Shown one piece after another: positions 24,590 through 34,600 of a stretch of DNA of 64,000 bases. A program made the position numbers and the translations under genes. The notes under the pieces were generated by a model, which was not told where the DNA came from, did no database searches, and saw only the letters and a program-made list of their open reading frames with translations. Each line of letters starts with the position of its first letter. Position 1 is the first letter of the stretch. The stretch spans positions 2,110,001 through 2,174,000 of the forward strand of contig NZ_AP021903.1 of NCBI RefSeq assembly GCF_018326005.1. Direction: 5' to 3'. The DNA is from Pseudomonas sp. Seg1. GTDB lineage: Bacteria; Pseudomonadota; Gammaproteobacteria; Pseudomonadales; Pseudomonadaceae.

Positions 24590-25894
24590 TCAGCGCTGAT
24601 GCACCAACGCACCCGCCGCATACGTCTGTTGCACCGTGCGGTCATCCCCCAGCGTCATCAACACAAACAACGTCTCGGCTATGTTATTCGCCTGCTTCAA
24701 GCGATAGCTAAGCAACGGCGTGGCGTTGTAATCCAGCACCAGGAAGTCGGCATCCGAGCCCGGTTGCAGATTGCCGATCTTGTCTTCCAGACGCAGCGCC
24801 CGTGCACCGCCCAGCGTCGCCAGATACAGCGACTTGAACGGACTCAGCCGCGCACCCTGCAACTGCATCACTTTGTAAGCTTCGTTCAAGGTTTGCAGCA
24901 GCGAGAAACTGGTACCGCCACCAACGTCAGTGCCCAGACCGACATTCAGCTTGTGCTTCTCGGCCATCGGCAGATTGAACAAGCCGCTGCCGAGGAAGAA
25001 GTTCGAAGTCGGGCAGAACGAGATCGCCGAGCCGGTTTCCGCCAGACGCGCACATTCGTCGTCGCACAGGTGCACGCCGTGGGCGAAGACCGAGCGCTCG
25101 CCGAGCAACTTGTAGTGGTCGTAAACGTCGAGGTAGCCCTTGCGCTCCGGGAACAGCTCCTTGACCCACTCGATTTCCTTGAGGTTTTCGCTGATGTGGG
25201 TCTGCATGTACAGATCCGGGTATTCGGTCAGCAGTTGCCCGGCGAGGGTCAGTTGTTCCGGGGTGCTGGTCGGGGCGAAACGCGGGGTCACCGCGTAGTG
25301 CAGGCGGCCCTTGCCGTGCCAGCGCTCGATCAGCGCCTTGCTCTCGACGTAGCTCGACTCAGCGGTGTCGGTCAGGTAGTCCGGGGCGTTGCGGTCCATC
25401 ATCACCTTGCCGGCGATCATCCGCAGATCAAGCTTCTCGGCCGCCTCAAAGAACGAGTTCACCGACTGCGGGTGCACGCTGCCGAACACCAGCGCAGTGG
25501 TAGTGCCGTTGCGCAGCAGTTCCTTGATGAAAATATCCGCGACATCGTCGGCGTGCGCCTTGTCACCGAACTGGCTTTCGCACGGGAAGGTGTAGGTGTT
25601 GAGCCAGTCGAGCAGTTGCTCGCCATAGGCGCCAACCATGCCGGTTTGCGGCAGGTGAATGTGGGTGTCGATGAAGCCCGGGGTGATCAGCGCGTCTTTG
25701 TAGTGCTCGATTTCGATGTCCGCCGGCAGGGTCGGCAGCAAATCACTGGCGTGGCCGAGGGCGCTGATCTTGCCGCCATCGACCACCAGCAGGCCATCCT
25801 CGAAATATTCGTAGGAGGCTTCGATCCCGACTTCGGCAGGGTCGGCAATGCTGTGCAGGATGGCGGCGCGGTAGGCTTTGCGAGTCAGAGGCAT
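24590..25894 (-). CDS. guaD: Guanine deaminase
   Basis: Amidohydrolase that converts guanine to xanthine, feeding xanthine dehydrogenase; 434 residues, the usual length. The zinc-binding H78-I-H80 in TPGFIDTHIHLPQTG and the downstream FCPTSNFFLGSG and GLGTDVGGGTSFS segments are diagnostic of guanine deaminases. Thirteen bases after xdhC, so probably cotranscribed as the last gene of the purine cluster. Confidence 0.94.
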   Translation of the reverse strand: MPLTRKAYRAAILHSIADPAEVGIEASYEYFEDGLLVVDGGKISALGHASDLLPTLPADIEIEHYKDALITPGFIDTHIHLPQTGMVGAYGEQLLDWLNTYTFPCESQFGDKAHADDVADIFIKELLRNGTTTALVFGSVHPQSVNSFFEAAEKLDLRMIAGKVMMDRNAPDYLTDTAESSYVESKALIERWHGKGRLHYAVTPRFAPTSTPEQLTLAGQLLTEYPDLYMQTHISENLKEIEWVKELFPERKGYLDVYDHYKLLGERSVFAHGVHLCDDECARLAETGSAISFCPTSNFFLGSGLFNLPMAEKHKLNVGLGTDVGGGTSFSLLQTLNEAYKVMQLQGARLSPFKSLYLATLGGARALRLEDKIGNLQPGSDADFLVLDYNATPLLSYRLKQANNIAETLFVLMTLGDDRTVQQTYAAGALVHQR

Positions 25895-25907
25895 GAGGGT
25901 TCTCTAA

Positions 25908-26765
25908 TCAATTTGAGGCTTTGAGTTTGGCGGCTTCACTGCGGCGCGAAACGGGCAGCAGTTTGGCAATCGGTTCGGCGCTGGCGGTGTGCTGGCCGAA
26001 ATTGGCGTTATAGGTGGCGATGATTTCGCCGGCGATGGAGATGGCGATTTCCACAGGCAATTTGCCTTTGACTTCGCTGATGCCCATCGGGCAGCGCATG
26101 CGTTGCACGACGCTGGCGTCGAAACCGCGATCACGCAGACGGTGTTCGAATTTGGCGCGTTTGGTCTTCGAGCCGATCAGGCCGAACCAAGTGAAATCGT
26201 TGCGCTTGAGGATGGCGGCGGTCAGCTCCAGATCCAACTGATGGTTGTGGGTCATGACGATGCAGTAGCTGCCGGCGGGCAGGTCATCGATTTCATCCAC
26301 AGGCTCCTCGGCGACGATTTTACGCACGCCGTGGGGAATCTGTTCGGGGAATTCCTCTTCCCGCGAATCGATCCAGCGCACCCGGCAGGGCAGGCCGGCA
26401 AGCAACGGTACCAAGGCACGGCCGACATGGCCGGCGCCGAACACGGCAATCTGCGCCTGCACCTGGCCCATCGGTTCGAACAGCAACACGGTGGCGCCGC
26501 CGCAGCACTGGCCCAGACTGGCGCCGAGACTGAAGCGCTCCAGATGGGTGTCCTGCTTGCCGCTGGCGAGCATCTCGCGGGCGATCTGCATGGCTTTGTA
26601 TTCCAGATGCCCGCCACCGATGGTGTCGAAGGTCTGTTTCGCGCTGACGACCATTTTCGAGCCGGCATTACGCGGGGTCGAGCCGAGTTCTTCGATGATC
26701 GTCACCAGCACACAGGGTTCGCCCTGGTTCTGCAGGTCGGCGAGGGCGTCGATCCAGTTGTACAT
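25908..26765 (-). CDS. xdhC: Xanthine dehydrogenase accessory protein XdhC
   Basis: 285-residue chaperone that sulfurates and inserts the molybdenum cofactor into xanthine dehydrogenase. Visible features are GSTPRNAGSKMVV, DTIGGGHLE, the CCGG motif (LGQCCGGATVLLFEP) and a C-terminal Rossmann-like region with VFGAGHVGRALVPLL. Between xdhB and guaD, separated from xdhB by a REP element. Confidence 0.94.
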   Translation of the reverse strand: MYNWIDALADLQNQGEPCVLVTIIEELGSTPRNAGSKMVVSAKQTFDTIGGGHLEYKAMQIAREMLASGKQDTHLERFSLGASLGQCCGGATVLLFEPMGQVQAQIAVFGAGHVGRALVPLLAGLPCRVRWIDSREEEFPEQIPHGVRKIVAEEPVDEIDDLPAGSYCIVMTHNHQLDLELTAAILKRNDFTWFGLIGSKTKRAKFEHRLRDRGFDASVVQRMRCPMGISEVKGKLPVEIAISIAGEIIATYNANFGQHTASAEPIAKLLPVSRRSEAAKLKASN

Positions 26766-26802
26766 AGTTCACCCCTACAACATCGTTGTCTGTTCGGGCC
26801 TC

Positions 26803-26893
26803 ATCGCTGGCAAGCCAGCTCCCACAGGATTTGCGGTGTAACGCATATCGGATAAACACCGCAGAACCCTGTGGGAGCTGGCTTGCCAGCGAT
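26803..26893. repeat. REP pair between xdhB and xdhC
   Basis: ATCGCTGGCAAGCCAGCTCC and its inverted copy lie inside the likely xdhA-B-C-guaD transcript. It could protect the upstream mRNA or lower expression of xdhC-guaD. Confidence 0.85.
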
Positions 26894-26909
26894 TGGCCGC
26901 GCCTCGGTC

Positions 26910-29309
26910 TTAAAGCGGAGCCAGTTCAGTCTCAGCCTCGACCGCTTTCACGGTCTTGAGCTGACGCATCTGCTCACACCCCCACAACACCCGCTCCGGC
27001 GTCGCCGGCGCATCAATCTGCGGTTGATGCTTATAGTCACCGAGGCTCGCCACCGCATCCTTGATCGCACACCACGACGCAATCCCGAGCATGAACGGTG
27101 GCTCACCGACAGCCTTGGAATGGAACACCGTGTCTTCCGGGTTTTTGCGGTTTTCCACCAGCTTCACCCGCAGGTCGAGCGGCATGTCCGCCACCGCCGG
27201 GATCTTGTAGCTGGCCGGGCCGTTGGTCATCAGCTTGCCTTTGTTGTTCCAGACCAGCTCTTCCATGGTCAGCCAGCCCATGCCCTGGATGAAACCGCCC
27301 TCGACCTGACCGATGTCGATGGACGGGTTCAGCGAGGCGCCCACATCGTGAAGGATGTCGGTTCGGAGCATCTTGTACTCGCCGGTCAGGGTGTCGACGA
27401 TCACTTCGCAGCACGCCGCGCCGAAGGCGAAGTAGTAGAACGGCCGACCACGGGCCTGGCTACGGTCGTAGTAGATTTTCGGGGTCTTGTAGAACCCGGT
27501 GCTCGACAACGAAACCTGATTGAAATACGCCTGCTGGATCAGCGCTTCAAAGGTCAGGATGTGGTCGCGGACGCGCACATGACCGTTGTGGAATTGCACG
27601 TCTTCTTCGCTGACTTTGTAATGCCGGGCAGCAAATTCGATCAGGCGTTTCTTGATGATTTCAGCCGCGTTTTGCGCCGCTTTACCGTTCAAGTCGGCGC
27701 CGCTGGACGCCGCTGTCGGCGAGGTGTTCGGTACTTTGTCGGTGTTGGTCGCGGTGATCTGCACACGATCAATCTCGACCTGGAACACTTCAGCCACGAC
27801 CTGCGCGACTTTGGTGTTCAGCCCCTGGCCCATTTCCGTGCCGCCATGGTTCAGGTGGATGCTGCCGTCGGTGTAGATGTGGATCAGCGCACCGGCCTGG
27901 TTCAGGAAGCTCGCTGTGAAGGAAATACCGAATTTCACCGGGGTCAGCGCCAGGCCTTTTTTCAGGATCGGGCTGTTGGCGTTGTAGCGGCGGATCGCTT
28001 CGCGACGCTCGTGATACTGGCTGCTTTCTTCCAGTTCGGCGGTCATTTCCTCGAGCATGTTGTGCTCGACGGTCTGGTAGTAATGGGTGACGTTGCGCTC
28101 GGTCTTGCCGTAGTAGTTGGCCTTGCGCACAGCCAGCGGATCAAGCTGCAGGTGACGGGCAATCGCGTCCATCACTTCCTCGATCGCGACCATGCCTTGC
28201 GGGCCACCGAAACCACGGTAAGCCGTGTTCGACGCGGTGTTGGTCTTGCAGCGGTGCCCGTGGATGGTCGCATCGCCGAGGTAGTAGGAGTTGTCCGAGT
28301 GGAACATCGCCCGGTCAACGATCGAGGCGGACAAGTCCGGCGAACAGCCGCAGTTGCCAGCCAGATCCATGTTGATCCCGTGCAGGCGCCCGGTGCTGTC
28401 GAAACCGACGTCGTACTCGACGTAAAACGGGTGACGCTTGCCGGTCATCAACATGTCTTCGACGCGCGGCAGGCGCATCTTGGTCGGTTGGCCAGTCAGG
28501 TGCGCAACCACGGCGCACAGGCACGCCGGGCTGGCGGCCTGGGTTTCCTTGCCGCCGAAACCACCGCCCATGCGGCGCATGTCGACGACGATTTTGTTCA
28601 TCGATACGTCGAGCACTTCGGCGACCAGTTTCTGCACTTCGGTCGGGTTCTGCGTCGAGCAGTAGACGATCATGCCGCCGTCTTCGGTGGGCATCACCGA
28701 GGAGATTTGCGTCTCCAGATAGAAGTGTTCCTGGCCGCCGATGTGCAGCGTGCCCTGAATGCGATGTTCAGCGGTCGCCAGTGCCGAGACCGAATCGCCG
28801 CGCTGATGGGTGTGGCTGTCGAGCACGAAGTGGCGTTTGCGCAGGGCTTCGACCACGTCGAGCACTGGCTCGAGGTCTTCGTATTCGATGATCGCGGCCA
28901 TGGCGGCCTTGCGCGCGGTTTCCAGATCCTTCGCGGCAACGGCGAGCACCGGTTGACCGACAAATTGCACGTCATCGATGGCCAGCAGCGGGTCGCCCGG
29001 CATCAATGGGCCGATGTCTTTCAGGCCCGGCACGTCTTCGTGGGTGATGGCGATGCGCACGCCTTCGAAGGCGTAGCACGGCGAGGTGTCGATGCTGATG
29101 ATTTTCGCGTGAGCGCGGTCCGACATGCGTGCATACAGGTGCAACTGGTTCGGAAATTCCAGACGGTCATCGATGTACTGCGCTTCACCGGACACGTGCT
29201 TGGCGGCGCTGTCGTGCTTTACGCTGCGGCCGACACCGGTGGTCAGGTCCTTGGCGAACAGCTCGGCCAATTCAGCCTGGGTCTTCTCTACGGCGTGATG
29301 GTTAGACAT
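26910..29309 (-). CDS. xdhB: Xanthine dehydrogenase, molybdopterin subunit
   Basis: Large subunit that oxidises hypoxanthine and xanthine to urate at a Mo centre; 799 residues. Family motifs seen are QEHFYLETQ, RRMGGGFGGKE, NTAYRGFGGPQG, HLNHGGTEMGQGLNTK and the C-terminal VGEPPFML with the catalytic glutamate region. The start overlaps the end of xdhA by 8 bases, consistent with cotranslation. A long antisense frame over the gene is not a protein gene. Confidence 0.95.
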   Translation of the reverse strand: MSNHHAVEKTQAELAELFAKDLTTGVGRSVKHDSAAKHVSGEAQYIDDRLEFPNQLHLYARMSDRAHAKIISIDTSPCYAFEGVRIAITHEDVPGLKDIGPLMPGDPLLAIDDVQFVGQPVLAVAAKDLETARKAAMAAIIEYEDLEPVLDVVEALRKRHFVLDSHTHQRGDSVSALATAEHRIQGTLHIGGQEHFYLETQISSVMPTEDGGMIVYCSTQNPTEVQKLVAEVLDVSMNKIVVDMRRMGGGFGGKETQAASPACLCAVVAHLTGQPTKMRLPRVEDMLMTGKRHPFYVEYDVGFDSTGRLHGINMDLAGNCGCSPDLSASIVDRAMFHSDNSYYLGDATIHGHRCKTNTASNTAYRGFGGPQGMVAIEEVMDAIARHLQLDPLAVRKANYYGKTERNVTHYYQTVEHNMLEEMTAELEESSQYHERREAIRRYNANSPILKKGLALTPVKFGISFTASFLNQAGALIHIYTDGSIHLNHGGTEMGQGLNTKVAQVVAEVFQVEIDRVQITATNTDKVPNTSPTAASSGADLNGKAAQNAAEIIKKRLIEFAARHYKVSEEDVQFHNGHVRVRDHILTFEALIQQAYFNQVSLSSTGFYKTPKIYYDRSQARGRPFYYFAFGAACCEVIVDTLTGEYKMLRTDILHDVGASLNPSIDIGQVEGGFIQGMGWLTMEELVWNNKGKLMTNGPASYKIPAVADMPLDLRVKLVENRKNPEDTVFHSKAVGEPPFMLGIASWCAIKDAVASLGDYKHQPQIDAPATPERVLWGCEQMRQLKTVKAVEAETELAPL

Positions 29310-30756
29310 AAGCGGTCACCCGAGTCTCGATGTGCGGTGTTTGTAGTTCGATGAAGTATTTACGCAGCAGGTTCTGCGCGCTGAGCAGGCGATATTCCTT
29401 GCTGGCGCGGAAGTCCGAGAGTGGTGTGAAGTCTTCGGCCAGTGCGGCGCAGGCGCGTTCGACCACGGCGTTGTTGAACGGCTGGCCGATCAATGCGGCT
29501 TCACAGTGAGCCGCGCGTTTCGGAATTGCTGCCATACCGCCGAAGGCCATGCGCGCATCGCTGATCACGCCGTTTTCGACGCGCAGGTTGAACGCGGCGC
29601 AGACGGCGGAGATGTCGTCGTCCAGACGCTTGGAAACTTTATAGGCGCGGAACAACTGCTCGGCGCTGGCGCGCGGGACGATGATCTTCTCGATGAACTC
29701 ACTTTCCTGACGGGCAGTGACTTTGTAGTCGATGAAGTAATCTTCGAGGTTCAGCGTGCGCCGGGTTTCGCCTTTGCACAGCACGACTTGCGCGCCGAGG
29801 GCGATCAGCAGCGGAGGCGAATCACCGATTGGCGAGGCGTTGCCGATGTTGCCGCCGAGCGTGCCTTGGTTACGGATTTGCAGCGAGGCGAAGCGGTGCA
29901 ACAGTTCGCCGAAGTCCGGGTACTCGGCGTTCAACGCTTCGTAGCAGTCGGAGAGGGCGGTGGCAGCGCCGATTTCGATGCGGTCTTCGAAGGTTTCGAT
30001 GCGCTTCATTTCGGCGACGTTGCCGACATAGATCATCACCGGCAGGGTGCGGTGGAACTGGGTGACTTCCAGCGCCAGATCGGTGCCGCCGGCAAGCAGG
30101 CGGGCTTGTGGGTAAGCGTCGTAGAGATCGGCCAGGTCAGCGACGGTCAGCGGCACCAGGCAGCGCTTGTCGCCACTGTTCAGCTCGCCGATATCGGTCG
30201 GGGCGATCGCTTTCAGGCGGGCGATGGTTTCCGCTTCGCGGGCATCGAACTGGTCCGGTTGTTTGCCGCAGCACGATTGCTCGGCAGCCGCCAGAATCGG
30301 CCGGTAGCCGGTGCAGCGGCAGAGATTGCCGGCCAGCGCTTCGTGGGCCTTGGCGTGATCCGGCGCATCGCTGTTCTTTTGCAGAGCGAACAGCGACATG
30401 ACGAAACCCGGGGTGCAGAAACCGCATTGCGAGCCGTGACACTCGACCATGGCTTTCTGCACGCTGTGCAGTTCGCCTTTGTGCTTGAGGTCTTCGACGC
30501 TGATCAGTTGTTTGCCGTGCAGTGACGAAACGAATGTCAGGCACGAGTTGAGGCTGCGATAGCGAATGTGTTCGCGGCCATCGTCATCCGTTTGCAACTC
30601 GCCAACCACCACGGTGCAAGCGCCGCAGTCGCCGCTGGCGCAACCTTCTTTGGTACCGGATTTGCCGACGTGTTCACGCAAGTAATTGAGCACAGTCAGA
30701 TTCGGGTCCAGGGCGTGCTCGCTACGGAGTTCCTGGTTAAGTAAAAACTGGATCAC
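29302..30756 (-). CDS. xdhA: Xanthine dehydrogenase, FeS/FAD subunit
   Basis: Small subunit that carries electrons from the Mo centre to NAD; 484 residues. About 1-165 binds two [2Fe-2S] clusters (CASGDCGACTVV, then CGFCTPGF and CRCTGYRPI). About 185-370 is the FAD domain (LLAGGTDLALEVTQ, TLGGNIGNASPIGDSPP). About 375-480 is the CO-dehydrogenase flavoprotein C-terminal domain. First gene of the purine cluster, with two TGAC-N6-GTCA boxes 60-95 bases upstream. Confidence 0.95.
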   Translation of the reverse strand: MIQFLLNQELRSEHALDPNLTVLNYLREHVGKSGTKEGCASGDCGACTVVVGELQTDDDGREHIRYRSLNSCLTFVSSLHGKQLISVEDLKHKGELHSVQKAMVECHGSQCGFCTPGFVMSLFALQKNSDAPDHAKAHEALAGNLCRCTGYRPILAAAEQSCCGKQPDQFDAREAETIARLKAIAPTDIGELNSGDKRCLVPLTVADLADLYDAYPQARLLAGGTDLALEVTQFHRTLPVMIYVGNVAEMKRIETFEDRIEIGAATALSDCYEALNAEYPDFGELLHRFASLQIRNQGTLGGNIGNASPIGDSPPLLIALGAQVVLCKGETRRTLNLEDYFIDYKVTARQESEFIEKIIVPRASAEQLFRAYKVSKRLDDDISAVCAAFNLRVENGVISDARMAFGGMAAIPKRAAHCEAALIGQPFNNAVVERACAALAEDFTPLSDFRASKEYRLLSAQNLLRKYFIELQTPHIETRVTAYV

Positions 30757-30814
30757 GGAAGGCCTCGCAGACTCATTATTGTTGTTAACCGACGTGAACC
30801 GAATTTAGCAGGTC

Positions 30815-30851
30815 TGACTTTTCGGTCAATGGTTTTCTGACTTAAAGGTCA
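30815..30851. promoter_or_regulatory. Two TGAC-N6-GTCA boxes upstream of xdhA
   Basis: TGAC-TTTTCG-GTCA (30815-30828) and TGAC-TTAAAG-GTCA (30838-30851), centres 23 bases apart, about two helical turns. They sit between the divergent xdhA and GntR genes and are likely operators for a regulator of the xdh cluster, probably the adjacent GntR protein. Confidence 0.5.
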
Positions 30852-31024
30852 GGAAAATACGTTTCGTCGATCAGCAACGTGTCTATTCAGTATTGACCCT
30901 CATCGGTCACCCCGCTTTTTTGCGGGATTCGTGCCAAAAACCGCTGAGTGGGCACTCCGCCATGCCCGTGCATTTGCGCTACACTGCGCCGCTTGTGCAG
31001 ATCGATAGAGTTTGAAGGACAACC

Positions 31025-31684
31025 ATGACGTTCAAGGCGCCGGACAGCCTCGCCGAGCAAATTGCTCACCACCTCGCCGAACGCATCATTCGTGGCGAAA
31101 TGAAGCCGGGAGAGCGCATCCAGGAACAGAAGGTCACGCTGGCACTTAATGTCAGCCGCGGATCGGTCCGCGAAGCCTTGCTGATCCTCGAACGCCGCCA
31201 CCTGATCGCGATCCTGCCGCGCCGTGGCGCGCACGTCACCGAACTGACGCCGCACAAGGTGCAGAGCCTGTGCACGCTGATGAGCGAGCTGTACATCCTG
31301 CTCGGCAATTCGGTGGCCAACGGCTGGCAAGTGCAGTCGGACATGGCGCCGTTCGTGCAGATCCAGCAGCGCCTGACCGCCAGCTACGAGCGCCAGGACA
31401 TCCGCAGTTTTGTCGACGACAGCTTCAGCGTCATGCGCGCTGCCTATCCGTTCGCCAACAACCCGTACCTGCAAGAGACCGTCGAGAACCTGCAGCCGGC
31501 CATGAGCCGCGCCTACTTCCTTGCCCTCGAACAGCGAAAGGCCGAAATGAGCGAGTTCCTCGAACTGTTCGAGCGCCTGCTGGCCGCCGTGCTTGCCCGT
31601 GATTTGCCGCAGATCCGCATCGTGCTGACGGCTTACGCCCAGCGCAGCTGCGATCTGGTGGTGTCCGCCCTGACGGTTGCCTAA
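31025..31684 (+). CDS. GntR/FCD family regulator, likely of purine catabolism
   Basis: 219 residues: N-terminal winged helix-turn-helix (about 10-75, QKVTLALNVSRGSVREALLIL) and a helical FCD-like C-terminal domain. Divergent from xdhA across the paired TGAC-N6-GTCA boxes, so control of xdh is the best guess; the effector is unknown. The stop codon lies two bases before the GTG of smc, so the two may share a transcript. Confidence 0.88.
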   Translation: MTFKAPDSLAEQIAHHLAERIIRGEMKPGERIQEQKVTLALNVSRGSVREALLILERRHLIAILPRRGAHVTELTPHKVQSLCTLMSELYILLGNSVANGWQVQSDMAPFVQIQQRLTASYERQDIRSFVDDSFSVMRAAYPFANNPYLQETVENLQPAMSRAYFLALEQRKAEMSEFLELFERLLAAVLARDLPQIRIVLTAYAQRSCDLVVSALTVA

Positions 31685-31686
31685 GC

Positions 31687-34600
31687 GTGCGGCTCAAGTG
31701 CATCAAACTGGCGGGATTCAAGTCCTTCGTCGACCCGACCACGGTGAACTTCCCCAGTAACATGGCGGCAGTCGTCGGGCCGAACGGTTGCGGCAAGTCG
31801 AACATCATCGACGCCGTGCGCTGGGTGATGGGCGAAAGTTCGGCGAAGAACCTCCGTGGCGAGTCGATGACCGACGTCATCTTCAACGGTTCGACCAGCC
31901 GTAAACCGGTGAGTCAGGCCAGCATCGAACTGGTCTTCGACAACTCCGACGGCACGTTGCTGGGCGAGTACGCGGCTTACGCGGAAATTTCCATTCGCCG
32001 CAAAGTCACCCGCGACAGCCAGACCACCTATTACCTCAACGGCACCAAATGCCGTCGTCGCGATATCACCGATATTTTCCTCGGCACCGGCCTCGGCCCG
32101 CGCAGTTACTCGATCATCGAGCAGGGGATGATCTCCAAGCTGATCGAGTCCAAGCCCGAAGACCTGCGCAACTTCATCGAAGAAGCGGCCGGCATCTCGA
32201 AATATAAAGAGCGCCGCCGCGAAACCGAAAACCGTATCCGCCGCACCCACGAAAACCTTGCTCGCCTGACCGACCTGCGCGAAGAGCTGGAGCGTCAACT
32301 CGAACGCCTGCACCGCCAGGCCGAGGCGGCGAAGAAGTATCAGGAATTCAAAGCCGAGGAGCGTCAGCTCAAGGCGCAACTGTCGGCCCTGCGCTGGCAG
32401 GATCTGAACGATCAGGTCGGCCAGCGCGAGTCGATCATCGGCACTCAGGAAATCAGTTTCGAAGCCTTGGTCGCAGAACAGCGCAATGCCGACGCGGCCA
32501 TCGAACGCCTGCGCGACGGGCACCACGATCTGTCCGAACGCTTCAATCTGGTGCAGGGGCGCTTCTATTCGGTCGGCGGCGACATCGCCCGGGTCGAGCA
32601 GAGCATCCAGCACGGCCAGCAACGTTTGCGCCAGTTGCAGGACGATCTGAAAGAAGCCGAACGAGCACGCCTGGAAACCGAATCGCATCTGGGTCACGAC
32701 CGCACCTTGCTGCTGACCCTCGGCGAAGAACTGGACATGCTCACCCCCGAGCAGGAAGTCACCAGCGCTGCCGCCGAAGAAGCCGCCGCTGCGCTGGAAG
32801 ATTCCGAAAGCGTCATGCACGGTTGGCAGGAGCAGTGGGACGCCTTCAACCTGACCGCCGCCGAACCGCGTCGTCAGGCCGAAGTGCAGCAGTCGCGCAT
32901 CCAGCAGTTGGAAACCAGCATGGAGCGCCTCGCCGATCGGCAAAAGCGCCTCGGCGAAGAGCGCGCGCTGCTTTCGGCCGACCCGGAAGACGCGGCGATC
33001 ATGGAGCTTAACGAGCAGCTCGCCGAGTCCGAAGCGACCCTCGAAGATTTGCAGACCAGCGAAGAAGCGCAGGTCGAAAAGCTTGAGCAACTGCGTCAGG
33101 AATTACAGCAAGCGCTGACCGCGCAGCAGCAGGCACAGGGTGACTTGCAGCGGCTCAATGGTCGCCTGGCTTCGCTGGAAGCCTTGCAACAAGCCGCACT
33201 CGATCCGGGCACCGGCACTGCCGAATGGCTGAAGGAACACAACCTCACCGAGCGTCCGCGCCTGGCCGAAGGCCTGAAGGTCGAGGCCGGTTGGGAGCTG
33301 GCGGTGGAAACCGTGCTCGGCGCCGATCTGCAGGCGGTGCTGGTCGACGACTTCAGCGGCTTCGATCTGTCCGGTTTCACCCAAGGCGATTTGCGCCTGC
33401 TCAGCCCCGGCACAGATGGCGTACGCGTGGCCGGCAGCTTGCTGGATAAGGTCGAGGCGCAGATCGATCTGTCGCCGTGGCTCGGTCAGGTCAAACCCGT
33501 CGACAGCCTCGAACAGGCCTTGGCCTTGCGTGGACAATTAAGCGCTGGCGAGAGCCTGATCAGCCGTGACGGTTATTGGGTCGGTCGACACTTCCTGCGC
33601 GTACGTCGTGCCAGCGAAGCGGAAAGCGGCATGCTCGCCCGTGGCCAGGAAATCGAAGCGCTGCACCTTGAGCGCGAAGAGAAAGAAGCCACGGTCGAGG
33701 CCATGGAAACCCGTCTGCAAACCCTGCGTGCGCAACAGCGTCAGCAGGAAAACGGTCGCGAACATTTGCGTCGTTTGCTGCAAGACGAAGCACGTCAGCA
33801 AGGTGAATTGAAAGCGCAACTGTCCGCCGGCAAAGCCAAGGCCGAACAGTTGACTTTGCGCCGCACACGCCTCGATGAAGAGCTGGTCGAGCTTGGCGAA
33901 CAGCGCGAACTTGAGCACGAACAAGTCGGCGAAGCGCGCATGCAGTTGCAGGAAGCCCTCGACGCGATGGCACTGGATACCGAGCAGCGCGAATTGCTGT
34001 TGGCCCAGCGCGACAGCCTGCGCGAGCGCCTTGATCGCGTGCGTCAGGAAGCGCGTCAGCACAAGGATCATGCGCATCAATTGGCCGTGCGTCTTGGCTC
34101 GTTACGCGCGCAGCACGATTCCACGCGTCAGGCGTTGGAGCGTCTGGAAATGCAGGCCGAGCGTCTGACCGAAAAGCGCGAACAGTTGAGTCTGAATCTG
34201 GAGGAGGGCGAGGCACCGCTGGAAGAGCTGCGCCTGAAACTCGAAGAACTGCTCGACAAGCGCATGACCGTCGACGAAGAACTCAAGACTGCGCAGATCG
34301 CCCTGGAAGACGCCGACCGCGAATTGCGCGATGCGGAAAAGCGCCGGACCCAGGCCGAGCAGCAATCGCAGTTGATTCGCGGCCAGCTCGAACAACAACG
34401 CATGGAATGGCAAGCCCTGACCGTGCGCCGCAAGGCTTTGCAGGATCAATTGCTCGAAGACGGCTACGATCTCAATGGCGTGCTCGCCACATTGACCGCG
34501 CAGGCCAGTGAACGCGAAGCCGAAGAAGAGCTCGAAAGGATCAATGCGCGGATTCAACGCCTGGGCGCGATCAATCTCGCGGCCATCGATGAATACACGC

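Noticed and set aside
26871..29354. 827-codon open frame on the plus strand opposite xdhB
   Set aside because: Same reason; xdhB on the other strand has all xanthine dehydrogenase motifs.
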